Assembly: GCA_017476545.1 (NCBI GenBank)
Contig: JAFUZP010000041.1
Coordinates: forward strand, 1 to 39,834
Origin: Alloprevotella sp.
GTDB taxonomy: Bacteria; Bacteroidota; Bacteroidia; Bacteroidales; Bacteroidaceae
Direction: 5' to 3'
DNA length: 39,834 nucleotides
Part shown: positions 7,685-16,111 of the stretch, in pieces
Numbering within the stretch: the stretch's first letter is position 1
How the letters are laid out: the number at the start of each line of letters is the position of its first letter
The notes under the pieces: model-generated
The model's input: only the letters and a program-made list of their open reading frames with translations
Told to the model about the DNA's origin: nothing
The model's database searches: none
Translations under genes and position numbers: made by a program

Positions 7685-9088
7685 TCAGCGGGCGGCGAGG
7701 AATTCCTCCACGTCGTCCGCCTTGTAGGGGATGCGCTCCTCGCCGAGGAAGCGGCAGCCGTCAGCCGTGACGAGCACATCGTCCTCGATGCGTATGCCGC
7801 CGAAGTCCTTGTATTCCTCTATCCGGTCAAAGCAGAGGAAGTCGGCGTTAGTGCCCTCCTTGCGCCAGAGGTCGATGAGCTGCGGGATGAAGTAGATGCC
7901 CGGCTCGTCCGTCACGACGAAGCCTTCCTCGAGCCTGCGGCCCATGCGGAGGGCGTTCGTGCCGAACTGCTCCAGGTTTGGGCGCGTCTCCTCGTCGAAG
8001 CCCACGTAAATCTGGCCTAAGCCCTCCATGTCGTGAACGTCCATCCCCATCATGTGTCCCAGCCCGTGGGGCAGGAAGAGGGCGTGTGCGCCGGCACGGA
8101 CCGCCGCCTCGGTGTCGCCCTTCATAAGCCCGAGGTCCTTCAGCCGCTCCGTCATGAGGCGGCACACGTCGAAGTGCACGTCCCACCAGCGCGTGCCGGG
8201 ACGGGTCACGCCGAGGGCGAGGTCGTGGCAGTCCACCACGATGTCATAGATGTCGCGCTGTTTCTGCGTGAAACGGCCCGAGACGGGCGTTGTCCGCGTA
8301 TGGTCGGAACAGTAGTTTCCGTTGGTCTCCGCGCCGCAGTCGCACAGCAGCAGGCGACCTGCCTCCAGGGGTGCGGCACTGGGATAGCCGTGCATGATTT
8401 CACCGTGCTGCGAGACGATGCTCTGGAACGATGTGATACAACCGTAAGACTGCGCTATTCCGCCGATGACACCGCTGATGTACTGCTCCGTCACGCCGGG
8501 CTGGCAAAGGCGCATGGCCGTGGTGTGCATCTTGTAGCCGATGGCGGCGGCGCGGTCCAGCTCGGCAATTTCCTCAGCACTCTTCACGCTGCGCAGTTCC
8601 ACGACCGCTTTGATGAGCTCCAGGCTGGCCTCAGCGCGCTGCCGGGCGGGATGGATATGGAGCAGGTCCATGAGCTGGATCTGCGTATCATGGCGGTAAG
8701 GGGGCAGGAAGTGCACGCGGCGTCCCTGCTTCACGGCCAGGTCCACCACGTCGGCCAGTGCCGCCATCGGTTTGGCACCGCCTCCGCAGCCGCTCTCCTC
8801 TGCCATAGCGGCAACGCTCTGCACCTCACCGTACCACACGATGTCCTCTATGTCAATCTCGTTGCCGTAGAGCGTCTCCGTACCCGTGTCGGCATCAATC
8901 GCCCCCACAAGTCCCTCGCGGTGCTGTCCGAAGAAGTAGAGGAACGCACTGTCCTGGCGGAATTTGTAGGCATTGGCGGGATAGTTCATCGGCGCATCGT
9001 TATTGCCGAAGAACAGGATGAGACCGTCGCCTACCAGCCCGCGCAGGCGGCGGCGGCGCTCCGTATAGGTCGTCTTAGGGAAAAGCAT
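7685..9088 (-). CDS. pepP: Xaa-Pro aminopeptidase (M24B)
   Basis: This 467-residue enzyme removes the N-terminal residue from peptides with proline in second position. Residues 1-150 form the aminopeptidase P N-terminal domain, and about 175-440 the pita-bread catalytic domain. All five metal ligands are present: Asp250 and Asp262 (DCGAETNGNYCSDHTRT), His345 (PHGLGHMMGMD), Glu395 (TDEPGIYF) and Glu435 (GGIRIEDDV). No signal peptide is visible, so it is probably cytoplasmic. The start MLFPKTTYTERR at 9088 is preferred to the upstream in-frame codon at 9160 because a promoter (9130-9160) lies between them. It leads the two-gene peptidase operon. Confidence 0.92.
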   Translation of the reverse strand: MLFPKTTYTERRRRLRGLVGDGLILFFGNNDAPMNYPANAYKFRQDSAFLYFFGQHREGLVGAIDADTGTETLYGNEIDIEDIVWYGEVQSVAAMAEESGCGGGAKPMAALADVVDLAVKQGRRVHFLPPYRHDTQIQLMDLLHIHPARQRAEASLELIKAVVELRSVKSAEEIAELDRAAAIGYKMHTTAMRLCQPGVTEQYISGVIGGIAQSYGCITSFQSIVSQHGEIMHGYPSAAPLEAGRLLLCDCGAETNGNYCSDHTRTTPVSGRFTQKQRDIYDIVVDCHDLALGVTRPGTRWWDVHFDVCRLMTERLKDLGLMKGDTEAAVRAGAHALFLPHGLGHMMGMDVHDMEGLGQIYVGFDEETRPNLEQFGTNALRMGRRLEEGFVVTDEPGIYFIPQLIDLWRKEGTNADFLCFDRIEEYKDFGGIRIEDDVLVTADGCRFLGEERIPYKADDVEEFLAAR

Positions 9089-9129
9089 GGGTTTCTTTCT
9101 TTTATCGGTTCGTCCACTGTTTGCGCAGG

Positions 9130-9160
9130 CAAAAATAACACTTTCCCCGAACGCGGGCAA
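9130..9160 (-). promoter_or_regulatory. Promoter of the peptidase operon
   Basis: On the minus strand TTG at 9160-9158 and TATTTTTG at 9137-9130, separated by 20 bases, match the Bacteroidota promoter. It is 42 bases upstream of the pepP start. Confidence 0.6.
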
Positions 9161-9245
9161 GGAAAAGTGCGAAGAAGCCGTCGCCGGGCGAGCAGAAAAG
9201 CCCCCGGAGGGAGGCCCGACCGAACGGAACCGCCCCCCCAGTGAA

Positions 9246-9333
9246 CCAACCCTATGGTTACGGAAAACTAACCGTAGGGTTACGATGCACTACCCATAGG
9301 GTTACGCGCCACTAACCGTAGGGATAAGAAAAC
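9246..9333. repeat. 22-bp unit array, copy A (four units)
   Basis: Units begin at 9246, 9268, 9290 and 9312. Each has the form CTAACCNTANGGTTACG plus five variable bases; the 12-bp core AACCNTANGGTT is a palindrome. The array lies between divergent genes, upstream of both the pepP promoter (9130-9160) and the 9395 promoter, so neither transcript should include it. Related arrays occur at 14476, 22204 and 33062. Confidence 0.9.
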
Positions 9334-9394
9334 TGCTCCCGGCGTGCGAACCAAAAACCGGGGCGCGGAGCGCACGGATGTGACGAAATAGTCT

Positions 9395-9402
9395 TACCTT
9401 CG
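9395..9402 (+). promoter_or_regulatory. -7 box of the ATP-grasp-like gene
   Basis: TACCTTCG matches TAnnTTYG and lies 21 bases before the ATG at 9424. No convincing -33 box was found. Confidence 0.45.
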
Positions 9403-9423
9403 CATCCTGAAAACACCCTCCGC

Positions 9424-10356
9424 ATGGTACTCCACGTATTCAACCCCTCGCACGACGAGGCACTTGCTGCCGGCACGCACCGCTACACCCCATCCCGTGC
9501 GGCGCAGCGGATGGAGCGCGAACTGGCGGAACTCCCCCTGCGTTGGGCTTCGCCGGGCGATGCCGTCCTGCTGCCCGGCAAGGCGGTCCGCTGGGAGGCG
9601 GTGGAGCGGATTGAGCCGTGGGGATGGGACACACTCGTGAAGCACCGCCTGCGACAACTCGGCGCGCCGGAACGGCTGCTGCCCACCGACGAAGCCTTGC
9701 AAACCTTGCGCGCCCTCAGCTCCCGCGCAACGGCGGTGCGGCTACTCCCCCTGCTGCGGGGCGACGTGGAAGGCACGTTCGGCGAATCGCGGATGTGCCG
9801 TTCGGAGGACGAGGTGCGGCGGGCCCTTGCGGACTATGGCCCGAGCGTGCTGAAGTCACCGTGGAGCTGTAGCGGGCGGGGTGTGTTCCGGATAGTCGCC
9901 GACACGGACTCTAAAGGAATGAACCGCGTGCGCCGCATCCTGCGCACGCAAGGGGCGGTCGAGGCCGAGCCATACTATGCCGATTGCCGGGACTTCGCCA
10001 TGGAGTTCTACTACAGCGGTGGTGAACTCCGCTACGAGGCCCTCTCCCTCTTCAGCACCGATCCAGCGGGCGGCTACCGAGGGAATACGCTCGCCCCGCA
10101 GGAGCGGTTGCAGGAAATGCTCCTTGCCTCTGTCCCCGCGCAAGCTATGGCCGCCCGGGACACGATCGGCAGGGTGCGCGAAGCAATCCGCCGCCACCTG
10201 CCCCGCCTGCTGGGCGACGGCTACGAGGGACCGCTGGGCGTGGACATGCTGATGCGCCCCGACGGGACGCTCCACCCCTGTCTGGAAATAAACTTGAGGC
10301 AGACAATGGGGCGCGCAGCTTGGCTTTGTCACAAAAAAGGCGTACCTTTGCAGTAA
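9424..10356 (+). CDS. ATP-grasp-like protein of unknown substrate
   Basis: I do not know this 310-residue family by name, but its layout suggests an ATP-grasp ligase. LKSPWSCSGRGVFRI (about 143-157) resembles the ATP-binding lysine and glycine-rich loop, and GPLGVDMLMRPDGTLHPCLEINLRQTMGR near the C-terminus has the E-x-N-x-R pattern that binds magnesium in ATP-grasp enzymes. The N-terminal FNPSHDEALA and YTPSRAAQRM are conserved-looking and not part of that fold. No signal peptide is present, so it is cytoplasmic. It is transcribed from its own promoter; the promoter of the next gene lies inside its last codons. An amide- or peptide-bond-forming role is inference. Confidence 0.6.
   Translation: MVLHVFNPSHDEALAAGTHRYTPSRAAQRMERELAELPLRWASPGDAVLLPGKAVRWEAVERIEPWGWDTLVKHRLRQLGAPERLLPTDEALQTLRALSSRATAVRLLPLLRGDVEGTFGESRMCRSEDEVRRALADYGPSVLKSPWSCSGRGVFRIVADTDSKGMNRVRRILRTQGAVEAEPYYADCRDFAMEFYYSGGELRYEALSLFSTDPAGGYRGNTLAPQERLQEMLLASVPAQAMAARDTIGRVREAIRRHLPRLLGDGYEGPLGVDMLMRPDGTLHPCLEINLRQTMGRAAWLCHKKGVPLQ
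10320..10350 (+). promoter_or_regulatory. Promoter inside the 3' end of the ATP-grasp-like gene
   Basis: TTG at 10320-10322, exactly 20 bases, then TACCTTTG at 10343-10350. It overlaps the last codons of the preceding gene and drives the barrel-protein gene at 10384, probably with thiL. Confidence 0.6.
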
Positions 10357-10383
10357 CGTAACCAACAAAACAAAATCTTTCGT

Positions 10384-10863
10384 ATGAAGAAACTCCTTGC
10401 AGTGCTGCTCGTATCCCTTGCAGCCACAGGCGCAAAAGCGCAATTCGCACAGGGCACTAAGTACATCGGTGCCTCGGTCTCCAACTTCGGTGTGTCCTAC
10501 AACAAGAAAAGCAAGTTCAGCCTTGGCGTGAACGCGGAAGCGGGCTACTTCTTCGCCGACTGCTGGATGGCACGCGCCACAGTGGGCTACAATTACCAGA
10601 AGGACGGGGCGAACGACTTCAACATCGGGGCGGGCGCACGCTACTACATCCTGCAGAACGGACTTTTCTTCGGCGCAGGAGTGGAGTTCAAGCACCAGAA
10701 GCCGAGCCACAACGACCTGCTTATCCCTGTCGAGGTGGGCTACACGTTTTACCTTAACCACTACATCGCCATCGAACCGGCGGTGTACTACAAGATGAGC
10801 ACCAACGACTTCGGCGATGGCAGCACGGTGGGCCTGCGCATCGGACTGGGCTATTACTTCTGA
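10384..10863 (+). CDS. Small outer-membrane beta-barrel protein
   Basis: The 159-residue product has a signal peptide (residues 1-19, cut after AKA before QFAQG). The rest alternates aromatic and polar residues in the manner of an eight-stranded barrel of the OMP_b-brl type, with repeated GY/GA/YY strands and a C-terminal phenylalanine (GLGYYF), the usual outer-membrane assembly signal. No ligand-binding motif is visible. It has its own promoter and is followed after 11 bases by thiL, so the two may share a transcript without a functional link. Confidence 0.75.
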   Translation: MKKLLAVLLVSLAATGAKAQFAQGTKYIGASVSNFGVSYNKKSKFSLGVNAEAGYFFADCWMARATVGYNYQKDGANDFNIGAGARYYILQNGLFFGAGVEFKHQKPSHNDLLIPVEVGYTFYLNHYIAIEPAVYYKMSTNDFGDGSTVGLRIGLGYYF

Positions 10864-10874
10864 ACCCTCCGGCT

Positions 10875-11903
10875 ATGCAAATCTCCGAACTCGGCGAATT
10901 CGGCCTCATCAGCCACCTGACAAAAGGCCTACAGCCGCAGAACGCTTCCACGGTGCTAGGCGTGGGCGATGACTGCGCCGTGCTCTCCTACCCCGACAAG
11001 CACGTACTCGTGACGAGCGACATGCTGATGGAGGGCATCCACTTCGACCTCGTTTACACCCCACTCCAGCACTTAGGCTACAAAGCGGCGCAGGTAAACT
11101 TCTCCGACATCTACGCCATGAACGGCACACCCCGGCAACTCGTCGTGAGCATCGCCGTAGGGAGCCGCCTGCAAGTGGAGCATCTGGACGACTTCTACGC
11201 CGGGTTGCGCCTTGCCTGCGAACGCCACGGGGTGGACATTGTGGGTGGTGACACGTGCAGCTCCCTGACGGGACTGGCCATCAGCCTGACGTGCATCGGC
11301 GAGGCTGCCCCGGAGGACATCGTGCGGCGTAGCGGGGCACAAGTGAACGACCTCGTCTGCGTGAGCGGTAACCTCGGCGCAGCCTATATGGGACTACAGC
11401 TCATGGAACGCGAGAAGCAGGTGTTCGAGAGCCGCCCCGCGACAGATATCGAAGCGGCACAGCCCGACTTCAGCGGCCACGAGTACCTGCTCGAACGCCT
11501 CCTCAAGCCCGAGGCGCGGCGCGACATCGTACAACGGCTGCGCGAAGCAGGCATACGGCCGACTGCCATGATGGACGTCAGCGACGGACTGTCGTCCGAA
11601 CTGCTCCATATCTGCCAGTCCTCAAAGTGCGGATGCCGCATCTACGAAGAGCGCATACCGCTCGACTACCAAACGGCCGTATGCGCGGAAGAGTTCAACA
11701 TGAACGTCACGACCTGCGCCCTGAACGGTGGCGAGGACTACGAACTACTCTTCACCGTTCCTCTGACGGCACACGAGAAGGTCTCCGCCATTGAGGACGT
11801 GCGCGTCATCGGAGCCATTACGAAGCCCGAAACGGGGGCCATCCTCGTCACCCGCGATGGTAACGAGTTCCCCCTCCGCGCCCAAGGCTTCAAGGCATTC
11901 TAG
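10875..11903 (+). CDS. thiL: Thiamine-monophosphate kinase
   Basis: ThiL phosphorylates thiamine monophosphate to the active cofactor thiamine pyrophosphate. The 342-residue product has the ThiL/PurM fold signature: VGDDCAVL (Asp32-Asp33), LVTSDMLMEGIHFDL (Asp49, substrate and magnesium binding), and GGDTCSS. MMDVSDGLSSELLH and NGGEDYELLFTV in the C-terminal half are conserved ThiL segments. Length is typical. The gene follows the barrel-protein gene by 11 bases and has no promoter of its own that I can see. No other thiamine gene is in the window. Hairpins at 11929-11949 and further on end the transcript. Confidence 0.92.
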   Translation: MQISELGEFGLISHLTKGLQPQNASTVLGVGDDCAVLSYPDKHVLVTSDMLMEGIHFDLVYTPLQHLGYKAAQVNFSDIYAMNGTPRQLVVSIAVGSRLQVEHLDDFYAGLRLACERHGVDIVGGDTCSSLTGLAISLTCIGEAAPEDIVRRSGAQVNDLVCVSGNLGAAYMGLQLMEREKQVFESRPATDIEAAQPDFSGHEYLLERLLKPEARRDIVQRLREAGIRPTAMMDVSDGLSSELLHICQSSKCGCRIYEERIPLDYQTAVCAEEFNMNVTTCALNGGEDYELLFTVPLTAHEKVSAIEDVRVIGAITKPETGAILVTRDGNEFPLRAQGFKAF

Positions 11904-11928
11904 GGAAGTGAAATTTGATGCGGCAGCA

Positions 11929-11949
11929 GCAACGGAGGAGGTCCGTTGC
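11929..11949 (+). terminator. Stem-loop after thiL
   Basis: GCAACGGA (11929-11936) pairs perfectly with TCCGTTGC (11942-11949) around a GGAGG loop. The stem can extend by CAGC/GCTG after a small bulge, and is followed by AGTTATATAT. It probably ends the thiL transcript. Confidence 0.45.
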
Positions 11950-12073
11950 CGCTGAGTTATATATACCCCGTCACAACGAACTATCCCACGCCATCTCAAG
12001 ACGTGAATAAGGCTTCGTATGGTATTTGCGGAAGGGACTCCATTCACTTGGATGCACGTGGGAAACAAGGGAA

Positions 12074-12106
12074 AGTGCAGGCGGCAGCCTGAGCCTCGCC
12101 TGCACT
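12074..12106. terminator. Stem-loop in the thiL/dehydrogenase gap
   Basis: AGTGCAGGCG (12074-12083) pairs perfectly with CGCCTGCACT (12097-12106) over a 13-base loop. No T run follows. It lies between convergent genes and could back up termination from either side. Confidence 0.4.
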
Positions 12107-12134
12107 CAAAGATTTGTTATCACGAAGTAAGCAG

Positions 12135-12168
12135 CTTCCCCGCGCAGGTTGTGTCCTGCGCGGGGAAG
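12135..12168. terminator. Strong bidirectional hairpin before the dehydrogenase stop
   Basis: CTTCCCCGCGCAGG (12135-12148) and CCTGCGCGGGGAAG (12155-12168) form a perfect 14-bp stem with a 6-base loop. It lies 35 bases beyond the stop of the leftward dehydrogenase gene. No clear T run exists on either side. The rest of 11904-12202 has no gene I can support. Confidence 0.55.
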
Positions 12169-12202
12169 TATTGGGTAATAGCCGGGAGATAGCCTGCGGG
12201 AA

Positions 12203-13354
12203 TTACAGCATCAGCTGGTAGATGGCGCGGGTACGGGCTTCGTCAAGCGGGAGGTAGTTGCCAAAGACGGTGCCTTTGGTTACGTGTACGTGGGCGTTCA
12301 CGGCTTCGAGGTCGAAGCCCGTAATGCCAAGTTCCGCGATGGTAACGGGCATACCGATACTGCGTAGCCATGCCTTGAAGCGTGCGATACCCTCCAGGGG
12401 AGTATCGGCCTGCCAGACGTTACGCGCCCAAGGGACAAGCTTCGCGGGGTGGTGCTCCGCCATATAGGTGAGCCATGCGGGGAAGACGACGGCAAGTCCG
12501 GCACCATGCGTCACGCCGTAAAACGCGCTCAGTTCGTGTTCCATGCCATGCGAGGCCCAGTCTTCCTCGTTTCCTGTCCCACAGATGCCGTTGTGCGCCA
12601 GCGTTCCGCACCACATCAGGGCGGCGCGCGCGTCATAGTCGGTAGGGTTCGCGATGGCCTGTGGCGTTACGTCGCGGATGGTGCGCATGACAGCCTCGCC
12701 CACCGCGTCGGGTACTTCCGTGTGCGGGGTGTTCGTGAAGTAACGCTCCATGATGTGCGCCATCATATCCGTCGCCCCGGCAGCCGTCTGATAGGCGGGA
12801 AGGGAATAGGTCAGTTCGGGATTCATCACAGCGAAGCGGGGCCGGAGCAAATAGGGCGTGCGGATGCTCACTTTTCGGTGCGTGGCAGTCTGCGTGATGA
12901 CGGAGTTACCCGAGCCTTCACTCCCCGCAGCGGGAATAGTAAGCACGACGCCGACAGGCAGCGCGCGGCCTATCGTTTCCTTTCCCTCGTAGAAGTCCCA
13001 AAAATCCCCCTCGTAGGGGATACCGGCAGCCATCGCCTTGGCGGCATCTATCACGGAGCCGCCACCGACGGCCAGCACGAAGTCCGCTCCGGCCTGCCGC
13101 CCCTTCCCGATGCCGGCATAGACCTGTTCGTCCGTCGGATTGGGTAACACGCCACCAAAGGCCACGTAGTCAAGCCCGGCCTGCCGCAACACGTCCTCCA
13201 CGCTGGGGAGCAAACCGCTTCGGACAGCGTGTCCGCCGCCATAGACGAGCAACACGCGGTTGCCGCCGAAGCGGCGCACCAGCTCGCCCGTGCGGGCTTC
13301 AACGCCCCGACCGAACACGAAGTCCGTCGGACTGTAGTATTCAAAGTTCTGCAT
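12203..13354 (-). CDS. Iron-type alcohol dehydrogenase, YqhD/BdhA-like (NADPH aldehyde reductase)
   Basis: The 383-residue group III alcohol dehydrogenase should reduce aldehydes to alcohols with NADPH in the cytoplasm. The dinucleotide site is seen as YGGGHAVRSG (38-47) and VGGGSVIDAAKA (96-107). The four metal ligands are in place: Asp196 and His200 (GATDMMAHIMERYF), His269 (SHGMEHELSAFYG) and His283 (VTHGAGLAVVFPAW). These line up almost residue for residue with those of Escherichia coli YqhD. Length is normal. It lies 51 bases downstream of a hemerythrin/LuxR-type regulator gene on the same strand, with no promoter between, so it is probably co-transcribed and possibly controlled by that protein. 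Aldehyde detoxification or fermentative alcohol production are both possible. Confidence 0.9.
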   Translation of the reverse strand: MQNFEYYSPTDFVFGRGVEARTGELVRRFGGNRVLLVYGGGHAVRSGLLPSVEDVLRQAGLDYVAFGGVLPNPTDEQVYAGIGKGRQAGADFVLAVGGGSVIDAAKAMAAGIPYEGDFWDFYEGKETIGRALPVGVVLTIPAAGSEGSGNSVITQTATHRKVSIRTPYLLRPRFAVMNPELTYSLPAYQTAAGATDMMAHIMERYFTNTPHTEVPDAVGEAVMRTIRDVTPQAIANPTDYDARAALMWCGTLAHNGICGTGNEEDWASHGMEHELSAFYGVTHGAGLAVVFPAWLTYMAEHHPAKLVPWARNVWQADTPLEGIARFKAWLRSIGMPVTIAELGITGFDLEAVNAHVHVTKGTVFGNYLPLDEARTRAIYQLML

Positions 13355-13405
13355 AATCTGTTATTCGTTCCTTTCCTACCCCTGAACCGCCCGTTGCAGA
13401 GGGTC

Positions 13406-14347
13406 TCAGAGCTTCACCTCGTCAAGTTTCACGATGCCGCTGGCAATGGCGTAAATCGTGAGGCCGCTGACGGAGTGGATATCCAGTTTGCGAAAAATGT
13501 TTTTCCGGTGCGTCTGCACGGTGTTGGGGGAGATGAAGAGCTTTTCCGCCGTCTCCTTGGCCGACAGGCCGCGCACGATGCAGGAAACTATCTCCTTCTC
13601 CCGTTCGCTGAGCGCTTCCTCGGGAGCGGTGTCTGCGACCTGTTCCTCCACCTCAGGCTGCCCCTCGGCGGTTCGTGCCTCCAGCAACTGGACGGCCGGG
13701 ACGAAGAGGTCGTCCTCCACATGGCAGTGTTGGCGCATGTCGGCCTCGCAGTTGAAAATGTCGAAGAGGACGTTGTTGAGCTGTTCCCCTGCGGCCGGGT
13801 CGGCATAGTACTTGATGATGAGGTTTTTGAGCTCCTGCAGTTTCTTGTCCGTGCCGACGTGGCTGCGCGCGAACTGCGCTATCTGGAAGCCCGGCGTGCG
13901 CTCGCCTTGCAACAGACGCTCCACATAGGTAAACACTTTCTTATCCTCGAAGTTCATATGTCGGCGGACATCGCCCATGTACTCGTCGTAGAATTTGAGG
14001 ATAAGGTAGGCCACCTCGTTCGCCTGCGAGCAGTCAATGGCCCCTACGAGCTTGCGACGGATAGCCGGAAGCAGGAAGTTCAGGAAGTAAGTGTGCGCCT
14101 GCCTCAGGTAGTCCGTCAGGGCACGGACGGATATGTGTTCCACATAGTGCAAGGCGGACTCGCCCCCGTTTTTCATATAGTTGGCGACAGCGAGGAATGT
14201 CGGCGCATCAACGCCGTGCGCCTCGCACACTTCGCGCACGCTCTTCTCGCTAAAACCGAGCGAGATGCCGAAACGGCTCATCATCTGCAGCAGGTGGTAT
14301 TCGTCGCAGATGACATCAAACATTTTATCAGTCTCTTTGTAGTCCAT
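13406..14347 (-). CDS. ScdA_N-like/hemerythrin/LuxR-HTH regulator
   Basis: This 313-residue protein joins three parts. Residues 20-56 resemble the ScdA/RIC N-terminal (DUF542) segment, but its usual Cys-Cys pair is replaced (RFGISLGFSEKS). Residues about 75-225 form a hemerythrin-like helical bundle with His85, His130, Glu134 (HMNFE), His163, His207 and Glu211 (HCHVE), the same ligand set and spacing as the di-iron site of E. coli YtfE/RIC. Residues 246-305 are a LuxR/GerE helix-turn-helix (LSEREKEIVSCIVRGLSAKETAEKLF, then SPNTVQTHRKNI). It therefore looks like a one-component transcription factor that senses oxygen, nitric oxide or redox state through a di-iron centre. It leads a probable operon with the YqhD-like dehydrogenase. 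Confidence 0.85.
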   Translation of the reverse strand: MDYKETDKMFDVICDEYHLLQMMSRFGISLGFSEKSVREVCEAHGVDAPTFLAVANYMKNGGESALHYVEHISVRALTDYLRQAHTYFLNFLLPAIRRKLVGAIDCSQANEVAYLILKFYDEYMGDVRRHMNFEDKKVFTYVERLLQGERTPGFQIAQFARSHVGTDKKLQELKNLIIKYYADPAAGEQLNNVLFDIFNCEADMRQHCHVEDDLFVPAVQLLEARTAEGQPEVEEQVADTAPEEALSEREKEIVSCIVRGLSAKETAEKLFISPNTVQTHRKNIFRKLDIHSVSGLTIYAIASGIVKLDEVKL

Positions 14348-14381
14348 AAGATACGGTTGCGCCTGAATGGCCGCAGCGCTG

Positions 14382-14389
14382 CGAAATTA
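14382..14389 (-). promoter_or_regulatory. -7 box of the regulator gene
   Basis: On the minus strand TAATTTCG (14389-14382) matches TAnnTTYG and lies 35 bases upstream of the start at 14347. A -33 TTG at the right distance is not evident, as expected for a promoter that may need an activator. Confidence 0.4.
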
Positions 14390-14475
14390 GCGTTTCCGCT
14401 TGGAAAACGGAAACGCCGCGCCCAAATTCGCGCACTTATAGGGATCATCCTGACATACATATCCGCACGGGAAAC

Positions 14476-14563
14476 CTAACCATAGGGTTACGGCGGACTG
14501 ACCCTACGGTTACGAAAAACTAACCCTACGGTTACGGTGGTCTAACCCTATAGTTAGGAAAGC
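14476..14563. repeat. 22-bp unit array, copy B (four units)
   Basis: Units begin at 14476, 14498, 14520 and 14542, each close to CTAACCNTANGGTTACG plus five variable bases. The last unit is decayed at its end. As in copy A, the array lies between divergent genes and upstream of both promoters (14382-14389 leftward, 14680-14710 rightward). Confidence 0.9.
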
Positions 14564-14679
14564 GCCGCCCCTGCACGCACAGAACGAGGCCGGCACAGAC
14601 ATTGCCGAAGCCGGTGCAAATTGTCCCTATACGGAGGCATAATTACAGGGCTGTGCTGGAAAATGCCCTGTTTAGGGTA

Positions 14680-14710
14680 TTGCGCAAGAAGGCGGCCCGC
14701 CGTACTTTTG
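14680..14710 (+). promoter_or_regulatory. Promoter of the porin/imelysin/cytochrome operon
   Basis: TTG at 14680-14682, exactly 20 bases, then TACTTTTG at 14703-14710. Transcription should begin near 14716, about 27 bases before the first ATG at 14743. Confidence 0.6.
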
Positions 14711-14742
14711 CAGCCGAAAATCGGAAAAACTACACACAAAGC

Positions 14743-16074
14743 ATGACAAAGAAAATATTCTCCATAGCCTTCGCGCTGTCCGCCGTCCTCGGTGCCAGCG
14801 CATCCGAACCGCCCGCCCCCGTGGACACCGCCTTCACGAAGTTCCGCATCGGCAGTTACGGCGAAATGCTTACGCAGTTCAAGGACTACGGACTGAACCG
14901 TTACAGCGGCGTACCGACGGGAAACATGAAAAAACACCACGCGGAGATTTCCATTCCCCGCTTCATCCTGGGCGGCGACTACAAGATTACGCCCAAATGG
15001 ATACTGGGCGCGGAAATCGAATTCGAGAGCGGAGGAACGGGACAGGCTCTGGAAATTGAAAGCGGCTCGGCCTCGGAAAACGGCGAATACGAGCTGGAAC
15101 ACGAAAAAGGCGGCGAGGTGGTGCTGGAACAGTTCCACCTGACGCGCCTCATCGTACCCGAATTTAACATCCGCGCGGGGCACATGGTTCTCCCCATCGG
15201 CCTGACGAATACGCACCACGAGCCCATCAACTTTTTTACCGCCGCGAGGCCGGAAGGCGCAACGACGCTGCTGCCCTCTACATGGCACGAGACGGGAGTG
15301 GAATTCTTCGGCGCGTTCGGAAAAGGCTATGCCTCCTTCGACTATGAGGCGATGGTGACGGCCGGCCTCAACCCGAACGGATTCAACATATATAACTGGG
15401 TAAAAGGCGGCAAGCAGGGGCTGTTCGAGACAGACAACTTCTCCGCGCCGGCCTACACCGCACGGCTGAACTGGACGGGCGTACCGGGACTGCGCCTCGG
15501 GGCGAGCGTCTTCTACAATCCCAACGCGGGCAAGAACGCCGACAAGCTGATTACTTACGCCGGACTGGGCAAGATAAACATCCTGCTCTACTCCTTTGAC
15601 GCGCAATATATAAATAAGTACGTAACGGCACGTGCCAACTTCCTCTCGGGCAACATCCCCGAAACGCGCGCACTGACCCAGGCTAACCGCAGCCTGGGTA
15701 TGGGACAGCCCTACAGCACGCCAAAGCCCGGCTACTTCATCGCGAAGCGCGCCATCGACTGGAGCGTGGAGGCCGGCCTCAACCTCAAGGCGTTATTCCC
15801 GCGCGTGGAGAAGTTCCCGGCCCTCTACCCCTTCTTCCATTACAACTACTACAACCCGCAGGAAAAAGGCGAGGGCGGTGCCGTCATGGAGCAACGCTGC
15901 CAAGTGAGCCTCTGGTCGGCCGGTCTGAACTGGCGCATCCTGCCCGGGCTTGTCGTCAAGGCGGACTACACGACGCGTCAGATAGGGACCAGCAAAATCT
16001 TCGGCAAAGGAAAATACAACAGCGAGAACGAGTTCCGCCTCGGACTTGCCTACAACTTCTGGTTCACCCGATAG
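14743..16074 (+). CDS. Porin-like outer-membrane barrel protein 1
   Basis: The 443-residue product has a signal peptide (residues 1-20, MTKKIFSIAFALSAVLGASA) and then strand-rich sequence with alternating aromatic residues up to a C-terminal NFWFTR. Segments such as FRIGSYGEMLTQF, FNIRAGHMVLPIGLTN and WSVEAGLNLKAL are reminiscent of the phosphate-selective porin O/P (OprP-like) fold. The start at 14743 is chosen for the signal peptide and because the promoter ends at 14710. It heads the operon with imelysin and two heme-c proteins, so it may pass iron, a chelate or an anion, but the substrate cannot be read from sequence. The imelysin gene follows after 37 bases. Confidence 0.75.
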   Translation: MTKKIFSIAFALSAVLGASASEPPAPVDTAFTKFRIGSYGEMLTQFKDYGLNRYSGVPTGNMKKHHAEISIPRFILGGDYKITPKWILGAEIEFESGGTGQALEIESGSASENGEYELEHEKGGEVVLEQFHLTRLIVPEFNIRAGHMVLPIGLTNTHHEPINFFTAARPEGATTLLPSTWHETGVEFFGAFGKGYASFDYEAMVTAGLNPNGFNIYNWVKGGKQGLFETDNFSAPAYTARLNWTGVPGLRLGASVFYNPNAGKNADKLITYAGLGKINILLYSFDAQYINKYVTARANFLSGNIPETRALTQANRSLGMGQPYSTPKPGYFIAKRAIDWSVEAGLNLKALFPRVEKFPALYPFFHYNYYNPQEKGEGGAVMEQRCQVSLWSAGLNWRILPGLVVKADYTTRQIGTSKIFGKGKYNSENEFRLGLAYNFWFTR

Positions 16075-16111
16075 TCTTGAACATACTATTCACTACTCAA
16101 TAACTAAAACA

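Noticed and set aside
11745-12068. Minus-strand frame of 107 codons in the thiL/dehydrogenase gap
   Set aside because: It runs antisense into thiL, has no plausible start signal and overlaps hairpins.
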